DNA of 64,000 nt, from positions 11,394,759 to 11,458,758 of the forward strand of contig JAVDOI010000016.1 in NCBI GenBank assembly GCA_032191485.1, written 5' to 3'. Below are positions 23,401 through 38,400 of the stretch, one piece after another. The notes below the pieces were generated by a model. It worked only from the letters and a program-made list of their open reading frames with translations, was not told the DNA's origin and did no database searches. Source of the DNA: Leptoclinus maculatus. Taxonomy: Eukaryota; Chordata; Actinopteri; Perciformes; Stichaeidae. A program made the position numbers and the translations under genes. Within the stretch, counting starts at the first letter, position 1; each line of letters begins with the position of its first letter.

Positions 23401-26400
23401 TGTCGTGAAATGTGAACCAGGTGAAGTGAAGGATACTAAAGTTGATGGCAACTACGCTTGTTGTTAAAATATTTGCAAGTAAAAAGTCAATACTTTATCA
23501 ATACATCTGTGCAACATGAACGGACATGTAAGCGAAACAAAACCCATTTGAATTCGGCCACCACTGCTATGTTTACACAAGCACAGCATGCAGGATCAGC
23601 CAAAAGCAGCCAAGAGGACAGAGGACAGAGGACAGGAGGACAGAGGACAGAGGACAGAGGACAGGAGGACAGGAGGACAGAGGACAGGAGGACATAAGAC
23701 AGGAGGAATGACTGATACTGACAGATGTCTGTGTTCTTCATTCTTTATAAACTTCACTCAGAAATGTTATTTATTTGATTCATATTTTACATTTGTTTCC
23801 AATGAGATATCAATTACTTTATATAGTTACTTTGTTGTTGTAAACATAACGATTGCTGCTTTATAAACAATATTTACATGTATTTTAAAATTAAAATTCT
23901 AATTATCTTCTGAATTTATTTGTTTTTAAAATTCTATATATGTTTTTAAAAGCAATTATTTAGTCATGTAGAAAAGCAGAGTTTTGATAAGAGTAGCTCC
24001 TAGATAAAGATAACTATCCCAACCTGAAGGCCACCGTAGTTCTCCAACACGCTTGGAAAGGGAGGGGTGAGCAGAGGGGTATTTAGTTGGTTGCAATCTG
24101 CAACACACCACTATAGATGCCACAAAATCGTACACACTGGGCCTTTAAGTGTACACACAAAAAACAAAATCATCAGGTTCTCTCATTGCAGAATGTAAAT
24201 GGCTCCTTTCTTGAGACAAACTCATAACTTGTTTCATTCAGCCAACAGTAAAGCTATGCTGCAAGAAAATTCACAGTTTACTTGTTCTTGATACAACAAT
24301 AAATTCCACTATTCCATTTACGTTAAATGTACACTACACCTCTAAAGCAATAGATCTGCAAAGCCTCAGTGGCAAACGTCGAAATAGTGACCAAATGTTA
24401 TTCATCAAGTTCACCCAGTAAAATACTGAATCTGCTGAAGCCTTAACGGCAAACAGCATTGCCCGGGCAAGAGCATCATCCACCAATGTGCTGACTGAGG
24501 AAGCTGCAACAATGTGCTGATTGCACTGTACTATCACTCAAGGGAACATGCTCCTTAATGATGGGTGAAGAAGAGAAAACAGTAGGTGACGAATAGTGTG
24601 CTTAAACTGTGATTTATACAAACACGATTACCCATTAATCATGTCGCTGTAATGACTTCTGACCTCAGTACAGAGCACAGTTAAATAACACATTATTGTG
24701 ATTGCAGAGCCTTTTAGACAAAACATACTAAATAACGGTCAGACAGCTGAGATGTAGGCAACTGCCAAGACAGTCGTACAGCGTAAGACACAGCATGCTT
24801 TAAAGTGTTTTGTCAATATCTCACGGAAGACAAAATTATATTGTAAATAGAAATAAAGCATGTGATTATGTTACAGCCATAACTTAAGGTTGTTAAGCAT
24901 GTGATTCATTTTGACCAGACTGGAAAAGATTAAAAAAAAAGCAGCTTATTAATCTTAATGTATGCTTTCTAAGTGGGTCATCGAGATGTTTAAAAAGCAT
25001 TTTAAAAAATTATAAAAGCTGGCAACGGTATCAGAAATGTGAATAGAACAATTTTCTGTCTTTTAGCTTCAATCATTTCTCAAAACTCAAACATGTTACA
25101 TGTAAAAAAAAGCTTAAAATTAACCGATCAGTTTAGAAAAGTCAGGTAATGGTCTAAGCATTTATACTATGGAAAAAAACTGTGGATGAAAACAGAAAAT
25201 ATCGATGCACTGACACACTGAACAACAACCAATCAGTAAGAAAATAGCGATGCAGGTGGGAATGAAGTGTCATTATAGCTTAATCACCTCCATGAAAGTG
25301 AGTAGATAAAGCACGAGACTGATTTATTAGTAAGCAGCTTCAACTGTTACAGTCAGTATTAATGTTGGCATTCGATATGCAAAAAAAAAAAAAAAAAAAC
25401 CTTGACTTCCCTGATGACTGAAGCAAATAATATGATAATACCATCAAGTGACACAACGAGTTACAGTATTTCATAGATAGAGGAGATGACGCATCATACC
25501 ATCAAAGCAGAATAACATTTAAATCAATTCCAATCAGGCTGCACAAATACGATGTGATGAATAACCCCGAGATGAAAAATGTACTATTAGACTGGAGTAA
25601 AAAAGAAGTCACACACAGCTACAAGCAGAGCACAACGAACCCGCTTGTGTTTTTGTAAAAAAGTTGCAATGCTGTTACACATGTTACTAGAGCAAATATT
25701 TTGTATGAGTTCTAGTTGGTTTCAGCCAAATCCAAACTGTACCCTCTGGCCGCTCGCTCTCTTGGGGAACCCTGTTTCCTCAGATGAGCTTAGAGCAACA
25801 GAAAAAGTAATGACTTGTACTATGCTGTGCGTAGGCCTAATAATAAAAGCTGCTTCTGTGGGAATTGGGCCATGCGTGTCAGGTTTCGGCTCTCCAGAGT
25901 AGCAATACCTCAGAGATTCCCCCCCCCCCTCCCTCCCCTTCTCAACTGGGGAAGGATAAATTGATGATACAGTGCGGAAGACAAATGAAATTAATCTTCC
26001 CAGTACCTGACAGGAATCGGCTTTAGTGCGCACACACACACATACACACACACAGTTGCTCTAAAATAGCTTGATATCCGCATAAGTGGAAAATACGACA
26101 AATGGATTGAAGTAAAACAACATTAGCGCTCCAAGACTAAAGAAGCTGATGAAATGAGATAAATGAAACTTCACGTGACGTGAATCGATCTCGCTGCCTT
26201 TACTGAAAGGCAGCCACTGTATCTTGTAGAGGCAGGTGGGCTAATTAAAAGCAAGTATTGTAAAGCAGTTTTTTTTTTTTTACACTAAGCCAGATCTGTG
26301 TCAGAGTGTCCATAATAGCGTGCGGCCGCAGCAGTGTTGATAAGCTTTTTAGTTAGACTCTCATATTGATCTTCACGTCACCTGAGGGCAAAAGAGCTAC

Positions 26401-29400
26401 CTGAGTATCCAGGGCGACAGACACACTTGAAGCCCCCGGGCGTGTTGATACAGATGCCCTCGTGTAGGCAAGGTGAAACTTCACACTCGTTCACATCCAG
26501 GTCACACAGCGTTCCAAAATAACCAGGAGGGCAAATGCAGCGGAACCTAAGGAAGATAACACTCAATCATTAGGAAATAAAGTGAAATCCAATGAAGACC
26601 AGTGTGTCAGACAGTATTGAGAGCATATTTTATTTGTGTTTAGTTCAGATCTTAGCATAGCTTCACAATATGCAGAGTTATTTTTCTCAGCGAAAACTGC
26701 ACACATGCTTTGTAGAAGCAATTAACTGGAGAAAAACACTGTGTGTGTGTGTGTGTGTGTGTGTGTTACAACCCCACCAATAAACCATTTTCCACTCTCA
26801 AACTGATAGGCAGCTCTTAAAAAACAAAACAATAGGGCAGCAATTATGTTCCCCTGTGTGTACCTAATGTGAATTATATTTGATGACTTATTACTTAAGA
26901 GCTTCATCTGTCCAATAATGTGGTTTACTCAATTCTAATTCCTCCCTTCAGCTGTCGGTGGGTCTAATATCCCCTGATCACACACCTCAGAGGAAATGCT
27001 TATTCTGTTTGTAAGTGGGATAATAAGAAAACAAGTCATTAGACACCTCTGTGCTAAAATCTAAACTACATATTTTGATTAGCTTGACATCATTTTTCAT
27101 CAGTGACACCAGTTACATCACATCGTGGTATTTATCATGCCACAGCAGAACGGCGCTGCCTAATAACATCAACTCAAACTGCTGCACTGATCTGAGACAT
27201 CTCTGTCAGAACAATTAACATTCTCTTTATTGCACTCAGTTACACTGCCTGTAACAATCTGTTAGTCGATAACAATTAGTCGTACCTACATGCAGTAGAC
27301 GAGAGAAAAAGATGCAACTTTTACAGAGTCAAACTCAAAAAGTATCTAACGAAAAGTAAAAAGACAGCAAGGGCTCACTGAGTATGCTGCAGAGTCTGAT
27401 TCATCACCCCCGGTACAGATGGACTTGTTTGGCTTGTTTGGGTCAGGGAGATGGAGATAGCAGCGTGTGCAGTGTGTTTGTGGTGGGCAGCGAGGTTAAA
27501 GCACACCTGATGTGAACTCCCTGGACTGTGCAATCAGGGGAGCGCTCTGAGCAGGGCCAGGTCACATGGGGGAAAAAATCATGACGGGAGACAAACTGGA
27601 GACAAACCATTTAGGACTCAAATTGGCCCTGGGACTTCGCTACCCATCTGTCCGACTAAGCCCGGAAAGCCCCGGGGCTCCCATTAAGCACAGGAGAGAG
27701 AAGCACCAGTGGAGTAAAGCCCAATCTAGATACATGATGTGTTCCTGCTGAATTCGCTCTCTGTCTTTAGAATAGCAGCTTATGTGTGTCAAGGATGAAG
27801 ACAGGCTTGTTATATAAACCAGAACACTTTGAAGAGAAACATCACAACCTTGTGTGCGTTTTCTTCGGAGAACGGTTTTATTTATTGGCCTTTTAAAACA
27901 AATGCAGTAAATTAAAGCTGCTTGGCCTTTACTAAAATGCGCATTTTCTTTTAAGTGCACAATACAGAAAGGCTAAGGAGCAATGTGGAAGCAAAAAAAA
28001 AGGAATTATATTAATACTTACTTGTTCACGAGGTCTTGACAAACGGCAGAGTTGTGGCAAGGGCTAGAAGAACACTCATCGATGTCTTCCTCACAGTGAA
28101 GGCCAGAAAATCCCATCGTACAATCACAGCTGGACAGGAAAAATCATTAATATGGATATATTGTCTCGGATGGAAACTAGAAGATCTATCTGTTTCCCAC
28201 TAGCACATGAACAGAGGGGGAAAAAATCTATAGAAATTCAATATTCACTAAACATCATATTTAGTCTGATTGCACACGCAGTGACATAAGCATGGATTTC
28301 AACTGTATAACAATAAGGGCTGCATTACAAGAGCAATTAAGGCACATTTGTTTTGTTAGCAATTTCACCTAATTTTAACCTGAAATGGTACATTATTAAA
28401 TCCATTAAAATAAATTTGAAGAAAGGGAAAGGAAATCTTTTAGCATAGTGTATCAAAATGACAGTATAATGGTCGAGATACGTTGGATTTACTAATGTTC
28501 GAAGGGTATCACTACAAAGCCTGACATTTTTCTTGCCTCCTAAGAAATGAAAAGCTGGTTAGGGATAACACTCTTTACCTGTAGCTGTTGACCCGGTCCA
28601 CACAGTTGCCCTGGTTTTGGCATGGATTTGAGCTACACTCATTGGTGTCAATTTCACACCAACTTCCTTCAAATCCTGAAAGATAGATGAGATGGTCATG
28701 GATCAGCGAGCCCCACTACATCCTTTAAAACGTCAGGGCCGATGATAACAAAGACCCCAGTGAATGCCATTTTAATGGAACTAGTAGCCCCTGTAGCATA
28801 TCTCATCTTCCAGCTCTCAGCACTCACTGTTTCCCCTTTGAGAGTGTGTAAGTCTAATAATACTTTAGTGCTGCAGACAGATTGGTCGGAGGTTTAGTGG
28901 TTTGGGGTTTGGGAGGTGTGTGGCTTTGTGCACCACCGTGCATACGTATCTGTGTGTGTTTGAGAGAAAGCTAGTGAGTGGGGGGACATCTTGTTAAGTC
29001 AGGGTAAGAGGGAGGGGCAAAACCCAAGAGCTCCATTGCCCTTGTTCATTAGGGGGTTGAGGGGCAGGATGGCTAAGCAGATCAGCATGGCTGTTTTGTT
29101 GTACTTTTGAAGGCAGCCTGGGAGCTTGTAATGTTCTGCCTGTCGGAGATATTCCTCTGGTGCTTAGTCTTAGTCTGGTCCCTGTATGGTTTTCCGCTAA
29201 ATAACTTGAATAATAATAAGAATAATTGAAACCAAACTGCACCGTTGACTATAAGCAAATGATGGCCATGAAGATCAGCATTTTATAACTGAAAACCCAT
29301 TTTAAATCACGTCTGAACATGTTGAAATTTAAATACCACTGAAACATTTTAGCTTGGAAAACCATACATCCGAAGAATTGTATTAGCACTTTCAGGTTGT

Positions 29401-32400
29401 GCAATTTCGTTTCCTTTTTCATTTTTGAAAAATTCCAGTATGTACATTTATTGGGTTCACAAATTCAATTTGTACAAAAAAAAAAACTTTAAGTCAAGTT
29501 CGAAGTCAAGTCAAAGATATGACATTCAGACCTAATTATCCTGGACACCAAGGATAAGCAATCAAAACACGCGTATTGATTCTTTATGCCCATCATTTGC
29601 TTCCATACAATCAACTTTCAGCATTATGTGACTGCCATTGGATTTTTTTATGAAATGAGCAACGATTTTTAAATTAAGAGCTCAGACCTCCAAAGACTAC
29701 TGCTGGCACACATAATTAAAAATGATACAAGCATATAACAAATGGTTAACAAAAGCTTATAATGAGTGTTAGTGCTTTTATTGCTTCCTTGTCTCATTAT
29801 GTTACTCCCGCTGCTTCAAGTTAAGAGTCATATATATTTGAACTATAATGAGTTTTGGCTCATGTAAGTATAAATTATCAGCTGAGAGAAGTAAATGCAT
29901 TAACAATGATCAGGTTTATCATTATCTTTGGGACAAGCACTTGTTTAATCTTGCAAATGTAAAAATGTGAAACCGAAGTAGTTGCTTGAATATGAAGAAA
30001 TGTTTTACATCACGTTCTATATTTCAAAGAAACATGGATGTACCAGTATTAAAGTATGAAAACCTAATGATTGCTACTTGATTAATACCATGTATCAGAT
30101 TTGTCATTTTCCTCCTGTACTGTCTGTAACGATACTATATGTCAGGAGATAACCCCACATAATGCTCTGTAATGGCGTGTTTTCAAACTCTAATGTAAAC
30201 AACAGATGGTAGGAAATTATATAGATCATACATTTCTGAGTGCAGATAGATGGAGCAATTGCAAGCCATCATTTGTGGATTGCTACTCAGCTATATAAAG
30301 GTCAGTACAATTGATTATGAAGTGATGAATAAAAAATGGCTTAACAACTGGATGGTGCTCTCCAAGCAACTCTCACTGTGCATGTTCAATCAGCTGAATG
30401 AACAGTAATTGTGTATGATTATGTTAAAAAGGCAAAAAGACAAATTTCCAAAACACCTAGAGTGACTCGAATGAAAAAAAAACAAAGTACGACAGCGACA
30501 CTGACGCAGTTCTGTGCATTTTTTGGGATGTCACAATGAGAGGGAATCCGTGAGACCACAGAGCATCTGGTGAATTATGGGACAGCACAGGTTTCCCAAG
30601 CTGGTCTGTCAGTCAACGCAATAGTGGAGCACCACAGGGACTATTTCGAATGTCACCGCAATGTAATGCATCTTCTGCCACTGGAGCAGTGACTGGAGGC
30701 TTCTCTTTGACAGAGTACAGAGAGGGATACCCAAGGCGTGTGCATACGTAGTCATTCCATCATCTGGCTGGAGCTACAGTATGTGATCACTGCTCATGCC
30801 GGTGAATGTCTCCGAGGAGAAGAAATTGTGGGTTAATCCCCAGTGGATAGCGAACTAACTTTGATGGACGTTTCAATTGAAATATGAGCGACATCTTCAT
30901 TTTTAAGAATGTGAATTTGGTCAGGACTGCTGCATTTGTGACTATAGTCTCGTCAAAGATGCTGTCAGTGTGATGTCACAATTCCTCAGAGGGGGTTCAT
31001 TTACAATGGTATTACCCTCAGCTTGTACAATATAGATTATGGTGTTTGTCTGTGGTGTCATCAGAGCGCTGTCAGACAGTACGTCAAATCTTAGAAGTCA
31101 CCGGTCTCTTAAACTATGTATGATTTTCATACTGAAACCAAAACAAACCTTCAAATTTTCTGTCTGTGTTGAGTTCTAGTCCACCAATTTATTTATATAA
31201 ATACAAAAAACTTTGGGGTGGGTGAAGGTTTTTAGAATTTTTTTTTTTTACATTTGTAAAAAATTGTTATATATATATATAAACATATATATATCATTTT
31301 GTTTTACAAATGTAAAAAAAACATGTTCTAAAACCTTCACCCCCCCCCACACACAATTTTTTGTCTGTAAAAAGAGACACATCTGGCACAAGTGGACACA
31401 TCATCAATGCTGTGCAACAAACAATAAACAACTCAATTTAGGAAATTACAAACAAATATGAATGGCCAGACAAACCAGATATCAAATGAGTCATCACAGC
31501 GGTGTTTCTCATCAACAGGAGGTGCAGCATTCTTGTGAGGGCTTCACAATGCACTGACCAAAAACTGGGTTACTCGAATAAGTGGGTTGAGAATAGAAAC
31601 CTCTTTGCATGTAAACATCAGGCACTGCATCCAATTTACCCCACTGCTACACACCTGGACCACCTCCTCGGTACTGCATATGAAGGCACAAAATGATTAA
31701 ACACTGAGTTTATTTAAAATGTGTTAACTGTGCAGCTGTTGCAGACCCAGGCCTATTTTTATACATTATGTGGATATTTTGCTACTAACCTCTTTCTCAC
31801 AGTAGCAAGCACGTACTTAACCACAGCTCTAGATTAAACAATGCTCATAGTATACCCCTGACATTGTGATCATCCACTGTCTGCTTATAAAACATATCAT
31901 TAAACCAGAAATCAGCTAAATGTATATAGAGAAAGTGAAAAGAGCCATGTGCAACAGCCTGGGCGCAGGTGTGTTGTCTTGGAGCTCTGCACTAAAGACA
32001 GCCACCTCCATTAAATGAACTAAAATATTGAAAATACACAGTAGAGGCTCCAATTGTGTGCCTTTACTGAATCATCTGTAGCTTTTCAATTATAAACTTT
32101 GCTCCATGAAGCAAACAAAAAATTAAAAAAATCGGACTATGCTGTGAACTTTAAAGCTCTAAAATAAAAAAATGAAAAAACGTTATCTTTAATGAAATGG
32201 CACTCGTGGCAATGTGAAAAGATTGCGAGTATGCTGATCCCACTGGAAATCAACACCTTGTCTGCAGCTCTACGCAGCTTTCTGTTTAGTTTGCTCCTCC
32301 ATATATTTGACTGTGAATGTCTACAAAATATGACGCCCTATGACACATGCCGCCCTGACGGTTGATGTACGCTGTCGCCGTCATGTTGTCTGTTCTCACC

Positions 32401-35400
32401 ATGACATGTCTGTTTTTTAGTAGAGGAGCAAAGTGTTTCAGCATGTGAAGGGATACCTCCATTTCCAACCTACCAATCTGGACTGGCACATTCCATCCCA
32501 TCCAGAGACAGATGGGTCCATGTACACCGATATGTGAGGTCACTTAAGCTCTTGATGGAAAACGGGGGTTTTACAGTACGTCAGGTCTGACTGCAGTGAG
32601 GGAGTGACAGTCAGCATTCACCCTTTGTGCTGATTAGGTCTTGGTGGAGGCGGCCGAACCACCTCTGGATTCTCTTCACGTGAAGGAGTCCCAGGGGGAC
32701 CACCACACGGCTTGCGGACATCGTATACCTAGCAGGCGCATCACTGAAAGCGCCATCACCACTCTGTGGGACGAGATGTGTGACAGTAGAGAGTTCAGCT
32801 AATCCAGCCTGGCTGGGGACAGTTTTGCTTTCATGGTGAATGAGTTAATATCCACACCCCGGTAAATCAATGACTGGGTGGGGAGCGGAGAACTCTTCTG
32901 CCAGTTAATGGCGAAACCCAGTGTTGTACTGTGGATGCTGTACGACTCCCAACATGTGGAGGGCAGCCTTCTCATAAAAATGAGGTCTTCTAAATACGAC
33001 GAAACATGGAGAATGTGCGCGGAGCAAGAGAATAGCCAAATGGCAGCCATTTGTACTGGTATTGTACTCCCTGGAAGGAGAAACCCAGGAACGTTCTGTG
33101 TTTGGGAATGACACTAATGTGGAAAGAGATGTCTCTAACAATGGACGTGAACCAATCGCTGGGACGCATACATTCCAACACATGCTGGATTGTCAGCATG
33201 TATCCCTCGTTATCAGTGCCCCCAACAGCCCAGATGAGAGGACGAGAGGTCTTCATCCAGGATGTCCGGGAAATTGCAGGAGAAGATGTTCAGCTCTTCC
33301 GCCGTCAACATATCCTGAACGTTTTAAAGCCTCGTGTTCGGCATTTGGGTTAAGTACAACCGAATGCTGAATAAGACCTTTTTTATGTTAAAATTAACTT
33401 TCGGGACCTAAAAACACACTGTGAAAGGGTTAAAGTTCTATGATGAAAACCCAGACAGACGCGCTCTGAATGGGACCATAATTTACAAAATGAACATCAT
33501 GCTGTATTGCAGAAGACTTGAAACTAGCGATTGAGACAATAAACTTATGTTCACAATGTTTACTGAGGTACAATCAAGTGAGAAGTAGGTCATTTTCTCA
33601 TAGACTTCTATACAATCTGACTTATTGTTGCAGCCACAGGAGTCGCCCCCTGATGGCCATTTTAGAGAATGCAAGTTTAAAATAATATTAATGATACTGG
33701 AGGCGAAGCAATCATCCCGTTCCGAAAAGGAACGTTTTGAACTACACTTGTTTCAATAAAAATGAGATTGTAACTTATTATATATAATCAGTACAAATGA
33801 TATGGCTATATGCTTAAGGGAAAAGTTCCCACAAATGGAAAAGTGTGGGACATGTTTCTGACTTTTCTTAAAATGTTAGGCTTTTTAGTCAAAATTTGAA
33901 TACATCCCTATTTCCTCTCTTAACAGTGTCCTCTACTGCCCAGCTGTCATAATCTAAATGAAAGAGTCCTCTGACTTGATACAAATCCAGATGCACTCAT
34001 CTAGGTCGCCTTTGGCTGCCCTGCGCTTACAGCAATAGGTTTCATGAGCTGTTGAGAGTGCTTTGATGACTGTTTTTTGCTCAGAGCTTTGCCTATCAGG
34101 CTACACACAGGGTGCCTTCAGCCTGTTGATTGGTGGAGCTTGCTGGGACTCTACGTAGTCTGGCAGCTTTGCTAACAGCAGACCACAATAAGGGGATGGA
34201 CCAAATGATTTACTGTCGCATATTTTGATTTACAAGTGACAAAATGTTTTGAAATAAACAATGTGTATATCATGACATATTCCTAATAGGACGGACATAA
34301 TTGATCATAAAAGTTAATGTCATAAAGTAAAGGCAAGAAGTGATGTTTTTAGTGACCACAAATTCTCAGGTCTCTATAACTGAAACTATGCATTCGTAGA
34401 GAGTACGTTCTCTGATTTCATTGTGTCCTCCAACATCTGAGACTAAATCCATCCCCTTGGCTATGCTGCATACATGAGTACATTCTGTCAGCACTGTGGC
34501 CAGTCTCCCCAGGTTTATATAGAAATTATTTGGTTATTTTAACCTGCTGTGAAGCATTCAGGGGTTAAACATCAATATGTTAGAAGCTACTAATGACGGG
34601 AAAAACCACTGATACCACTATCTGCTCATTGGTGCTTTTTTTCTACCCAATTTTTTATGCAGCTGTTGTTCGGGCTAGAAATAGAGGTTTCAAAGCTGAA
34701 ATGGAAGAAAAGAACCACCTTTTGCCCTCAGCAATGGAATATCACTAGCGTGCTGAGACCTTTGCTCACTGAAGGGGCAAGCCCTCATACTGAGACTGAA
34801 CACCTGCTACATTTTAATATTGCGTTGCCTCTCTGTGTGCCTTCACTTTCAGAATATTAGACTAGATACCAGTTATCCAAATGGAGCAATGGTTTACATG
34901 CTATGAACCTATAGCTTAAATACAACATGGTCACTGACTGCTTCTGTCATGGACTATTATACTGATTTCTATGAAATATCTTTGATCTCAGTAATTGTAC
35001 TATGGGGAGACACGTTTCTTGTGGAGGCTTACTGCTCTTAGTATAGTGTATCAGTTCAGTTAAATTCAGCTTCAGTAAGGAGTCATAGTACAACACAGTT
35101 TTATTTTATAGTTATATGTAACCTCTATATTCTACATGCTACTTCTATCTCAGCCATGACACTCCTGTACATTTTAAATATCCTCCTTTTCTCCTGAAAT
35201 TATTATTGTTATGAACATAGAAACCTATAACATTAAGACAGTAAATGTGGCTTGTATGAAAAAAAAAATGTTTAGAATGCATAAAGGTGATGAACTTAAT
35301 CTTGTTAATTTAGAATATTGAACTACAAAACACATCCGTAGTATGTGTTTAGGCATTGTGTTCTATATCACTATACTGAAACAAGAACAAAAGGCCAGTG

Positions 35401-38400
35401 ATATTCACATACATCTGCCGGGGCAGCTGGTTTATAAATTGAAACACATCTACTATAAGTCAATTGTCTACCTCCTCTATAAAAAAAGAATAATCACTTA
35501 AAATGAAAGCAGCGAGGACAGACTTTTTCAGCACATATTTGGCAACAAATATTTCCAACACATCTTTTTCAACATCATATTAGGTATGTGTCAGCTCTCC
35601 TGTTGGCACAGCTTCACAGTAGCTCATTAACCAACTGTTTGGTAGGACACAATCTCAATCTTGTGGAAGGTGAAGGCTAGTGTAGCATGCCATGCAAATA
35701 AAGAGGTTTGTTCTCCATCTGGCCAGGAACACCTCTGGGGATATTCTGAGCCATGGAGACCAAATGGTTTTTGCATGTAGAGGGACCACACAATGCTTCT
35801 GAATTAATTCACTATACTGGAAGAATCATGTGTCTCCACTCCAGAGGCAAGCCGATTGTCCCCTTGTCAAATAGCTCACTTTTAACACTGAAATATTCCA
35901 ACTTGTCATCTGAAATCCAATGAAAAGATAGGGCAGCCCAACACAGATGGAAATAATTTAACATAGTAAGTCTTTTATAGATCTAAAATAATAAGTGCTG
36001 CCGTCATAGTGTTCTTTCCAATGTGTAAATGCAAAAATGGGAAACATTACTTTCATTACAATTTCCAAAAACCTTTGACTAAAAACAATTTAGGAATTTG
36101 ACGTTCATACACTTTTTTTGTTTGTGTACAAATCCTTAAATTATTATACGTTAACTGTTGTAAATCTTGCATTGGAATGTTACATTAAAGGGTAATGATG
36201 AATAACGGTTTGAGATGCCATTTGTGCATGTCTCAATTTAATGATTTACCGTCCGAGATCAAACCCTACAGCAGGTACAATTGCTACTATGGCATTTAGT
36301 TAGCTTTGGATGTTGCCGTTTACCGGTGCAAACTGTTCTCTGTGCAAACGATGAGCAAGGACACCCATACCTTACTGTATAGATTGTGTACAGGACTCAG
36401 AATCTGTTGTAACTCTGCCATGTACCGTAATCTGTGGGGAGCGATACTTTGCGTGTTTGTTTCATTTGTTGTGGTTGTCGGGCCAGTAACCCTCATCCTG
36501 ACCTCTAACCTAAGCCTCCCATTTTCAGGTTGCTCTTCTATCAGGTTTGGCACTCCCCGCTGAGGCTCCTCATTAAGAGGAAAGTGGAACATCTGTGCTG
36601 GTCAGGCAGGATGACTTAAACCTTCTGGCCAGAGTCTCAGCATAGAGTCACTGCTAGGAAGAACAACAACTTCCTACAGGAGCCCTCTGCAATCAAGAGA
36701 GGATAACTGCTTCCCTTATATTTTATTTTAAGACAATTCTTTCAGCTGGCTCTGGTTTTCTTCTGGCCTCCAGGTCTTCACAGTATACCTTTGTAGACAA
36801 AACTCTTTCCCACTGTGTTTTACAAAATCTCTTTAATGCTACTCCCAATAGGCATCTCCTAATGGCTATAACTTTTAGTTCTTGTTGAACTGACAAACAC
36901 TAAAGTCGCCACATCACCCTTTTTGTGAAACGGATATAGTCTAGTAAAGTGTACAGCAGGTTTGGGAAAAATGATCATTAAACCCACTGTGAAAGTACTC
37001 ATCTTTAATGACAGACCCCTGTCAACTGCCATCAGATATTGTCAGAAGACTGGCTATTAAAAATGTTTGACAGTGACCGTCCGATATCAGAGTGTTGCGT
37101 CTGTCTCCTGGCTATCTTCACTTTAGATACCAGTGCCTCTCCAGTTAACAACGAGCTAAAACGCATGTAGACAGAATCTAAACACAAGACCGGAAACAGA
37201 TAAATATAATGCAGATTTTAAAAAAAAGGTGAAGCATTTTAAGTAAGATAGTGTTTTTTTGTTTTTTTGTTTGTTTAATTAATAAATATATGTAGTATTA
37301 GGACTAATTGTTATAACTATGGCTGTACTATGTCTATTAAAATAAAAAAAATTGGTAACATTTAAATTTTTTTTTTTACAGTATATAACCAGTGACCCAA
37401 TAAGGGATTTTAAGGACGTTACCAATATAGATATTGGAAATTTTGCCGCATAATTGTTTTTTTTTTTACATACCTGACGTACATCAATAGCAGCAACACT
37501 TAATTATCTCAAACATATCTTTGCCGTTCATACGTATACTGCAATTTCTTATTACTTGTCAGTTTACGTATACAATGAAAATGATATATACACATTGCTG
37601 ACCCACCATCTCCCCTGACACAACATATCTACACATCAAATTTGTTTAAATGATCCAATGTCATGATGTCAAAATTGGTTAAACTGCAAGGAGCGCATGT
37701 CTCAATTGTAGTTCAATTACACCTCTAGCTGCAAAAATGCACCGCATGTCTAGACCAGCTGTTCTCCACCAGGTGGGCCTCCGAGTGCCATCTAGTGGGC
37801 GGCGGAGTTACTGCCAAATGGACGAGATTAAATCAATACAATAATTTGTTTGGGTAATATACAGGGCTAATGGTTTTAATATATAAATGTGCTCAAGAAT
37901 TCACGTCAAATTAAAATACATAATTTCTATGACCAGTTGCGTTTGAATATCACCACGCCGATCACGACACATCATCAGGTGGAGACGAGAGTGTTTTGCC
38001 ACTATTAGCCAGCTAACGTTCCCTCGAATGCAGCGACGCGAAATGGATTGGTTTTTTAAATGAAAAAGTGATTTGGGAGAAACCCTGTGCCAGTAGTGTG
38101 GTGAGGAAATATGACCCTGAATACATTAAATTAGGATTCATAATGGCAGGCAGTGAAGGGTGAGGCTAAGCAGAATATTTATTTTGCTCATTACATGTTT
38201 ACTGCAGTTTATTTTTCCTCTTTTTTTTTTTTTTTTTTAACAACCAGAAGTGTACCTTAAATTACAAAAGGATGAGATTCCCTGGTCTAGACAACTGATG
38301 TGTTCCATAATACCACCTCCTTAACAGCACACGCCTTCATGTCCACCCTGAGGCATGTTTTACCACGGTGCAGCTTTTCCAACTGTGCCCATATATATAT

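Larger units (their letters stand above)
19397..26400. other. eys intron w16/w17 (7.0 kb), repeat-bearing
   Basis: It holds a possible LINE relic (19404-19660), a short inverted repeat (19829-19905), a percomorph dispersed repeat (about 23297-24148) with a minisatellite inside it, A19 (25381-25399), a C-rich tract (about 25920-25939) and a CA tract (26029-26053). About 20400-23290 and 24150-25380 show nothing recognisable. Confidence 0.65.

Noticed and set aside
23458..23866. Overlapping charged open frames on both strands (Glu/Asp/Arg-rich and Leu/Ser/Cys-rich)
   Set aside because: They are produced by the GAGGACA minisatellite, which has no stop codon in several frames.
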